Source: Syncephalis fuscata (Eukaryota > Zoopagomycota > Zoopagomycetes > Zoopagales > Piptocephalidaceae). From it: a stretch of 64,000 bases of DNA. Positions within the stretch are counted from its first letter, which is position 1; each line of letters begins with the position of its first letter. The notes beneath the pieces were generated by a model, which searched no databases, was not told the DNA's origin, and worked only from the letters and a program-made list of their open reading frames with translations. A program made the position numbers and the translations under genes. Positions 57,027-64,000 of the stretch are shown here, in pieces. The stretch covers positions 372,001 to 436,000 of the forward strand of contig JAHLTZ010000023.1 of NCBI GenBank assembly GCA_025786725.1, given 5' to 3'.

Positions 57027-59624
57027 CTATGAAGACACTTCATCAATATAAATTAATGGCGGCTCATCGTCATCGGCATTGTTATTACCACCGTCATGGT
57101 TGTTATTTGGTGGACGAGGCTGTCTAGCAATGGACTGCTTAGTATTTGTTGTTTTTGAAATGTGCAATTCACGTGGTGAGCCATACTGATAAAACTGATC
57201 TTCCGGTGTGTGCTCTGCAATAATAGGTGCAGGTTCTTGTGTGTTATGTGGATTATTGCGTGCACGCCATTTAGGCAGTGCATCATCTGTATCGTTATCA
57301 CTACTCATTGCAAATTTTGATTTGGTTTTTTTGCTTCGTCGAGTACCGGGTGAGTCCACATATGTGTTTGCTAGTGTTATTCTAGCTTGTTTGGACGTCG
57401 TCGATACATGACGCTGTGGGTATAAACTTGTGCTTGCATCGTATGCATCTGATTCTTCATAATTACTATCAGTAGCCACATGTTGTCCAAATACGCGTGT
57501 TGTTCTTGACGTGAATTGCTTGCGATAATCATGCAGTGGCCGTGTAGTGACGTTACGGCCAGGACCAGATTCATTATAGAATTGCTCATTACTTTCAGAG
57601 TTAGCTGATCGGCGGATTTGAGGCTGGTGCCTTGTATGCTGTTGCCATTGAATACGTGAGCGTCTCTGTTTACGTATTCGCTGTGCACGTTCTTTACGAA
57701 TAAACAATGGCTGCAACCAGCGTTCATCGACTCGTGACCACCAATGGCGTCGATGACTGTTTACTCGGCGCACCTGTGCTCCGGATTGACTCCATGATTG
57801 CTGCTGATCATCATCTGATATTTGTGCATATGAGGTTGTGCCTTCCGTTTCAATATCATACTCGTCGTCGCCTCCGTCTTCGTCGTCAGTCTCGCTGCTG
57901 GAAGCGTCGTTTTCACGCGAGTTTGATCGATGTATACCGGTACGAATACCCAGCCGATTGATGACAGTAGCTGTGGTGCCACCGAATATAAGTACACTTA
58001 GCACTACAACACAAAGAATTGTTGTGCGAATAGCTGATGCTGACGAGCCAGTAAGTGAGGTGGCAAGTGCAAAAGCAACTGCACCGCGTAATCCAGCCCA
58101 GAATAACATTACTTGGTATGTTTCAGGCAATGGTTCGCGTTGTTGTCGCAATAGAGTGCATGATACAAAATTAATAACCTTGGCCAATGGAAACACTGCA
58201 ATATAACGAGCAACACATACAAATACCTATGATAGAGTGATTAAGCATATGTATTTGCTATTTGTATATAATCTACCTACCATAACACACAAAATAAATA
58301 ATGGACGGAAAACGCCATCTTTCTGCGTAAACAGTGTGATGCCAAGATAGATGAATATAAAATTTTCACTTAGCTGTGACATAACATGTGTCATATAGCG
58401 TGTTGTATGACGAGAGTGTAGCGACATATTATGATAAGCATAATAGCGTAGCGTAATGCCGCAAAACAGCAACGATACGATGCCTAAATACCATAAATTA
58501 CAGTTAGTTGTCTAGTTAAATAATGCCCCTTACCACTTAAGCTACAGGCATTTGAAAAAAGATAAGTGATATATGCCATTAATAATACAATGCATGTTTC
58601 AATTGAAGGATATCGATAGATGCCAGAATGTTTAAGAATGTACTAGAGTCGCCAAGTTAAAGTGTATACAGTATTTGCTAATTATATTGTTGTGATCTCA
58701 TAAAGGATATCAATGAACAGCCTAGCCCGACAAATACACCAATAGCCAATGATCCAAAGAAAATGCCAAGAAACACGCCAATAGCTCGTATAATATTGGT
58801 CATATGTAATTCATGACCACGGAATTGATTAATTGTACTATGATTACATTAAATAAAGCCGTTGATATTAAGTGGCAACTTACCCGTAAAGCACAATAGC
58901 TACTGCGTCGTTTAGCATGCTTTCTCCAAGAATGACAGCATATAAATTGGGCTCGACGCCCAGTTGCTGAAATACGGCAAGAATTGTTACTGGATCTGTG
59001 GCCGATATAATGGCGCCCAGACCCATACAATCTGTTGCTGACATCTCAATACCGGCCAAGCCAATTAGATTTACTAAATACACAAGAGCACTAAACGTTT
59101 GGTTACAGTTAGTTTAGCCTTGATACCATTGATAGACATACGCGACCACGGCAGCGGTTGTAAAGGTGCCGCAGAAGGCGAATGCCAAAATAGGACCGAA
59201 ATTCCGAAAGAAATCCTTGGGATTCAAGTCATAGCCCGAGTTAAAAATGACTGGTGGCAGTAGAAGATTAAAGAATACAGCGTCGTCAAACGTGACGATT
59301 CGTTGCAGCGTTTCAACGCCTGACAACTTGATGCCAACGCCTACAAGAATACCTGTACAATGGATTAGTTGAGTGGCCATTCTACACGGCTGTAGTGCTT
59401 GTCAGCATACCTGCCAGTATAGCCACTACAGTCTCGTGCAATAGCCGTACACGTCGCGACTGTAGATAATAGCTTAGCCATAGTACACCGACAAGTAACG
59501 AGCAAAGAATAAGAAGAGCTAGCGAGGAGTAAACTTCGACATTCTCCTCGGTTGTATTCATCGTCAATGTTCTAGAGGCATCTGCCGTAAGAGATTCAGT
59601 TTTGTTATTTGAAATAGCATTCAT
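57027..59624 (-). CDS. NHX1: Endosomal Na+(K+)/H+ exchanger, Nhx1/NHE6 type
   Basis: CPA1 antiporter acidifying or alkalinising endosome and vacuole lumen. Seven minus-strand exons: 59624-59411, 59352-59119, 59073-58884, 58837-58711, 58639-58534, 58483-58281 and 58226-57027; 757 residues, no frame break. Signatures: N-terminal extracytosolic segment then a helix; FFNLLLPPVIFNSGY (amiloride-region F-F-x-x-L-L-P-P-I); GAIISATDPVT; ESMLNDAVAIVLY (transport Asp); SQLSENFIFIYLG; and WAGLRGAVAFALA. The ~280-residue cytosolic tail is polar and acidic. Intron 4 (58710-58640) is a probable U12 AT-AC intron (see separate entry). Intron 2 appears to start with GC (GCTAAA), the weakest junction. The start is the first ATG in frame; upstream codons are open only from a GTG. 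Confidence 0.92.
58640..58710 (-). other. Probable U12-type AT-AC intron in the exchanger gene
   Basis: Read on the minus strand, the intron begins ATATCCTTTA, an exact match to the minor-spliceosome 5' site consensus (RTATCCTTT). It has ACTTTAACTT 18-26 bases before the end (compare the U12 branch site TTCCTTAAC) and ends in ...TAGTAC. Removing these 71 bp joins TTG to ATT in phase 0, giving C-S-L|I-L-K-H-S, which aligns with the Nhx1 A-L-V-L-K-H segment without gap. No GT donor exists before the in-frame stop (58682-58684), and using the TAG as a normal acceptor adds residues the family lacks. Confidence 0.75.
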
Positions 59625-60247
59625 TTCAATAGTATAGAACAGGGAGAAAGTAGCACAAAAAGAAAGGAAGAAAGGAAGTAAGCAAATGACGTTACAGGTT
59701 ACCAAATAACTAAAGATGTTGGTGATAACGATGATAACGATGATAATGATGGTCACAATAGATATTTATTAATATAGAAATTATTATAAATATTTTATTA
59801 TTATTCATTAGTCCATTCATTTTTATATAAATTATTCAAATAAAAACCGTTCAATAGCAATGTAAGGGGAAGTAATAAAAATAGTGATAGACGACAAATG
59901 AAATTATCATGGTAAATAGGTTGTAGAATATGATATGTGATTATATAATATTGTTTATTAAGTATCGTTTGTACGTATTAAGCTTAGTATTTTTTAAAAA
60001 GTATATATTACTTGAACCAAAGTATTGTAATATGAATACGAGAAGTGACACTCATACCTTTTAGATTTATACGGTATATACAGTTATTGTACTAGTAATT
60101 ATGCACATACAATAGTAGCAATAGTGATAAATTGCACTACTTTACTAACGTTGAATGTTTTCAGCGACTATACTAATAATGTTAATATTACTATTATTAT
60201 ATATGTACAGCAACTGTACACGATAAATATAATAACTATGTGCTAAT

Positions 60248-60896
60248 AGAACAACTTTATATTTCAGTTTGCCATAGATCGTCAGTGCATATTGTACTAA
60301 TAACAATTTGTATTATCATTACATTGACAGATCGCATTGTCACTGTTGAGATGGTAGAACTGTTGCTAAATGAATAGTAATGGCAATTTATAGTAAGAGC
60401 AAAGTATAAAACAAGTTTTCATAGCATATATTCAGAATAACATAAAACAAACTAAAAATGTATCTATTATGCTAAAGAAGCTGCAATATTAATTGGAGTA
60501 ATAAAGGTCAGATTACAAAAGAGCAATGCAAGTACATAGTGTAGAAGGTGTTTGTACCTAACTAGTATTCAGCAACTACTGACACTATTTATATGTATAT
60601 ATGGAGTGTACAAATATATGCAATGGATATATGCTGTCAAGTGTAAAGAAAGAGAAAGGGAAATGTGATGACGTAGTTTGTGAGATGTGAGCCTGTCAGT
60701 CAATATTTATAAACAACCGAGTTTAATTGATTAATAAATGGAGTGTAGATAATAAAAGTCAATCTACCCAACATGTCAGTACATCATAGAACAGATTAAT
60801 AGTAAATGAATAAATGCATTGAGAATAAAAGTCATTTGACACCAAAACTACTCATTATCATAGAACATATATTCAGTATATTAAAAATCAACTAAA
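60248..60896 (-). repeat. Long inverted repeat, arm 2 (~650 bp)
   Basis: Near-identical inverted copy of 46093-46747, about 13.5 kb away. The pair encloses the P and Q paralogues, the GILT-like, BED-finger and exchanger genes. Confidence 0.9.
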
Positions 60897-60950
60897 TATA
60901 ATAAAAGTCATTTACACCCAAAACATTTGGTATCATGGGACATGTTGGTT
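60751..60950. repeat. Three degenerate ~75-bp tandem units
   Basis: Units start AATAAAAGTCA at 60751, 60824 and 60900. Each continues with an ACAC/ACC-CAA block and then CATAGAACA or CATGGGACA. They overlap the outer end of inverted-repeat arm 2; arm 1 carries only part of this pattern. Confidence 0.65.
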
Positions 60951-61120
60951 TTTACTGCATTATAAAAAATAAAACAATGGTTTATATACTAAATAAAAGA
61001 ATATTTACAATATTTATTAATAACACAAGTAGATAATGAATCTATAGTGCAAAGCCAATTGGGTATGTAAAATAATTAGTATATGATTGGTTTGATTGCT
61101 AATGAGTACTTACATTTTAA

Positions 61121-63416
61121 CTAATATGCGCCTTTATTGAGGCGGCATTTTCGAAAAGGCACGTATCGTTTTTTAAATACTGGCTGCAGAGGTGCAACAG
61201 CAGCCGGAACTGTTTCTTCTACTGCCGCTTCTTCTGCCAACGATGTTTTTAACTTTGCCACCGACTCTTTAGATGATGTTTTTGATGCACCATCTACTGC
61301 TTGGCTTGAAGCAGCGTCTTCAAGCAATACAGCTGTATCTACTTGGTCCTGTTGGCTATTGAACCAGGAACAGTTTAGTGCCTCCTCGGCCGTGCACCGC
61401 GTTTTACTATTAATATCAAGTAGCCGCTCTACCAGATCAAGAACTGTGCAATGTTAGTTATTGATAATAAATAAATATTGAATTTACCTTCGTTACTGAG
61501 CTTTTCCGCTCTTTTAAAGCTAGGCGATCCTGCTAATATGTTCTTGATGTAAGCAAAGATTCTGATGCACCATAAGGAAGTCGTTCTAATTATGGTATGA
61601 ACTAGTTAGTATAATCTTTTGTTTTTATTTACGCTTACCCAATAGTATCGCATAAAGTGTGACTCCCAAACTCCACATATCAATGGGTGTGCCGTACCCA
61701 TCGACATCGAATGGCGGTGAAGTCAATTGGTGGTAAATATATAGGTTTTCTGGGCACGGTCCAGTAGAAATTTACGTTTATTAGACCATAATAGCGCTTC
61801 AGGCGCCATGTATGGAATAGTGCCACAACAAATCGGCACTGCGGAGGAAGTTTCTATGAAGTGGGCTGTTCCAAAGTCGGTATATACGACTTTGGGAAAG
61901 CGACAAAATTCAGATAACAATATGTTATCAGGCTATCGAATTGTTAGTATTAATGCTTAACATTAGATAAACTAACTAGTTACCTTGATGTCTAATTTGA
62001 TGATAATAACAGCAATTAATTATCGTATTACTGAATAAATAAACACACTTACCACGGTGCACAATTTTCTTCTCATGCAAAAACTGTACAATGTTAGTAT
62101 TGTAATTAACAACTTATAATAATACTTACTTTAGCACCTTCAAATATTGCCTGAAAATATGTTTTACTTCCATTTCTGGAAGGGAGGAATAATGCTTAAT
62201 ATAGTTCATTAAGTCACCTCCTGCCACGTACTGGATAAACAAATACGTGTTGAGTGCAGTGGCCTCAAACCATAGCAGCTCTACAAATTGAGGATGTTTC
62301 TTCAATTTTCTTAAGGCACAAACCTCCCTTTCAAAGCTGCTAAGACTTTTAGTACGCGACGAGACTTTCACTGCAACACGCTCACGTGTCTTGCGGTCAA
62401 ATGCTTGGCGCACGGTGCCAAAAGCTCCCCTATTATACATAGCCGATTAGTTAACTAATTTGCTTAATTTGAATACTTACGATCCAAACTCCACACCAGT
62501 AATCATATATCGCTTGGTACCTTATATAATATTGATAAACATAACATACTATTAATATTCAAATGTATTTATAAACATACCCGTTCGTATTCGTGCTTTC
62601 CTCCACTATTTTAGGCATATTACGTTCAATAAAATGAATATCAAATGTTGCTATCACAAACAATTAGAAATAATAGTTGCAAATAGTTGTTACTTACCCT
62701 CGCATCCTGATATTGCAATAGTACAGTCACTGTAATTACTTCCGTTGCATTTTCATATAATTCGGTGTTGTTAACTAAACTAAATGTTAATAACTGCTTA
62801 ATACTACTTGTTTAGACTAACCCGTTAATAATGGCAATCCAGAATTCTAAATTTCTTGTTAGCAATAAACATTTTTATGGTTATTTGCTTACTGTGAGCG
62901 TAAGAATGCCATTGCTCTATATTAATTTATAATTAGTATTAGTTATTAAAGCTTATGTTATACTTGCCAGCACTAATTTAAAGCAGAGCTGAGACTCAGA
63001 ATTTGCATCTAGCTGATAGTGACTATTGAAGTATGGTGTGTTATTAGTTTACCGCTGTTTATGTTTTGTCTTAAATAGCTACCAATGGTCACTAGAACCA
63101 GCATAAAATGCTTCATCGTTGGCCAAAATAAATTCTAAAAAGCAGTATTTAGATGTATAGATACTCAGCACTAATATAACATACCTTTGGATGTCAAGCC
63201 GCATGCTCGAACCCATACAACAGCGCTAGCACGCTTTTCCGCAGACAAATCATTCCAGCAATCTGGAATATTTGCATACATAAGATCTTCATCTCGTAAA
63301 AGATCTAGAGATGAATCAGTAGAAGAAGCGGCTACAGCATGGGGATTTGAGTTTCGCGTAGAAACAGCGACTGTAGGAGATAAAATAAATGTTTGTTCAG
63401 TTTTTTGAGAGGTCAT
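61121..63416 (-). CDS. CHK2/Rad53-like Ser/Thr kinase, 14 exons, four frame breaks
   Basis: Probable checkpoint-type kinase, about 529 residues allowing four missing bases. Minus-strand exons: 63416-63185, 63134-63083, 63022-62968, 62916-62893, 62846-62822, 62774-62698, 62650-62624, 62520-62481, 62429-62130, 62083-62053, 61991-61984 (8 bp), 61932-61639, 61585-61488 and 61443-61121. The N-terminal ~160 residues have an FHA-like strand pattern and an S-N-G motif, but the G-R of phosphopeptide-binding FHA domains is not evident. Kinase marks: FGS|GAFGTV loop, VAVKV (Lys), F-E-R-E, HR|DIK|PDNILL (catalytic loop split over three exons), DFGTAHF, GTIPYMAPEA, DMWSLGV. Breaks are near 62698, 62150, 61750 and 61573. 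The intron at 62967-62917 is GC-AG. The junction before the kinase domain (62624/62520) is the least certain. Confidence 0.8.
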
Positions 63417-64000
63417 GATGATAAATATACTGGATAGGAAAGATGGAATAAACAATTGTTTAAAGTGAAAGTGTACGTTGAAAGTAAGGTAGTAGTAGAA
63501 GGTAAAGCGAAAAATTCAATGCATTGCGTTGTTCATAATTTAAAGACACACAATAACACAATATCAGTCAGTATTGAGGGTAGTAAAGCAATAATACTTT
63601 ATTGTAGAAATAGTCTAGTGCTGCATTTGCTGTAGTATGTTCTGCTTACTGATGCTATAGCTCAGTCCTAAGCTGTATAGCAAACTATTGTGCATATCGG
63701 TATTTTATATAGTCACTTGGCTAAGCATGCATGTGCCACATCATACTGGTTTTCATGTTGGCCTTTGCAGTCGATATGGTTACGTGTTTATTCCTGTTTT
63801 TACTTCATAACTTTAACGGACTGTAATGTAATATGAACAACGTGTATTTTATTTCTATTTAGTAGCATTGAAACTCAATCGGTGAATTATGTTATAGACC
63901 ATATTTCTAAAGAAAAGTAGTCATTTTTATTTAACTAATACAGTAATAAATTGTGTAGATCGACTAATCTAATTGTGTGTGGAATGGCAAGAATGTTGGG
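63417..64000. other. Upstream region of the kinase gene
   Basis: A 584-bp AT-rich stretch to the window end, with no recognised gene on either strand. Confidence 0.5.

Larger units (their letters stand above)
59625..61120. other. Intergenic region holding inverted-repeat arm 2
   Basis: This is the upstream flank of the exchanger gene and the 3' flank of the kinase gene. Outside the repeat arm and its adjoining short repeats I see no gene. Confidence 0.5.

Noticed and set aside
62577-62650. Longer version of the kinase exon ending at a GTATGT donor (62578)
   Set aside because: It would require an extra base of the opposite sense to reach the kinase frame; the shorter exon ending at 62624 joins in phase.

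Overview
This is a nuclear contig from an AT-rich fungus. The evidence is an NST1 orthologue, a fungal DUF1748 protein, a GAL1-type galactokinase, an Nhx1-type exchanger, and many short introns (mostly 45-76 bp, GT-AG). A probable U12-type AT-AC intron argues against ascomycete yeasts and fits an early-diverging lineage (Mucoromycota or Zoopagomycota are my guess). Gene models were assembled by eye from splice sites, reading phase and family alignment remembered by eye; no search was run.

Layout. 1-8.4 kb: two head-to-head paralogues (A minus, B plus) built of five tandem copies of an unrecognised beta-rich unit. 9.5-10.7 kb: a coiled-coil protein resembling the kinetochore subunit CENP-Q/Fta7. 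10.7-19.1 kb: mostly gene-free AT-rich DNA with a degenerate ~81-bp tandem array, a dispersed repeat pair differing only by transitions, and one tiny secreted-peptide gene. 19.1-34.8 kb: dense genes: concentrative nucleoside transporter, LYRM2, COP9 signalosome subunit 8, DUF1748, a seven-segment membrane protein, a large clan GH-A glycoside hydrolase and NST1. 34.8-39.1 kb: gene-poor, with a decayed LINE-like reverse transcriptase. 39.1-45.8 kb: C2H2 regulator, galactokinase, ATPase inhibitor IF1 (divergent from galactokinase), a decayed Fanzor/TnpB-like C-terminus, and an SDR dehydrogenase. 47.0-50.8 kb: a second head-to-head paralogue pair (membrane and coiled-coil family). 52.3-59.6 kb: GILT-like protein, BED-finger protein derived from a hAT transposase, and endosomal Na+/H+ exchanger. 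61.1-63.4 kb: CHK2-like kinase of 14 exons. Two near-identical ~650-bp inverted repeats (46.1 and 60.2 kb) bracket the 47-60 kb block.

Organisation. The genes are mostly unrelated housekeeping functions, with no obvious cluster. Points of most interest are the Fanzor-like remnant, the AT-AC intron, and about 18 reading-frame breaks in nine genes. Every break has the same sense (one base lacking), which suggests systematic deletion errors in the assembly or, less likely, a biological recoding process. No tRNA, rRNA or CRISPR array was seen.
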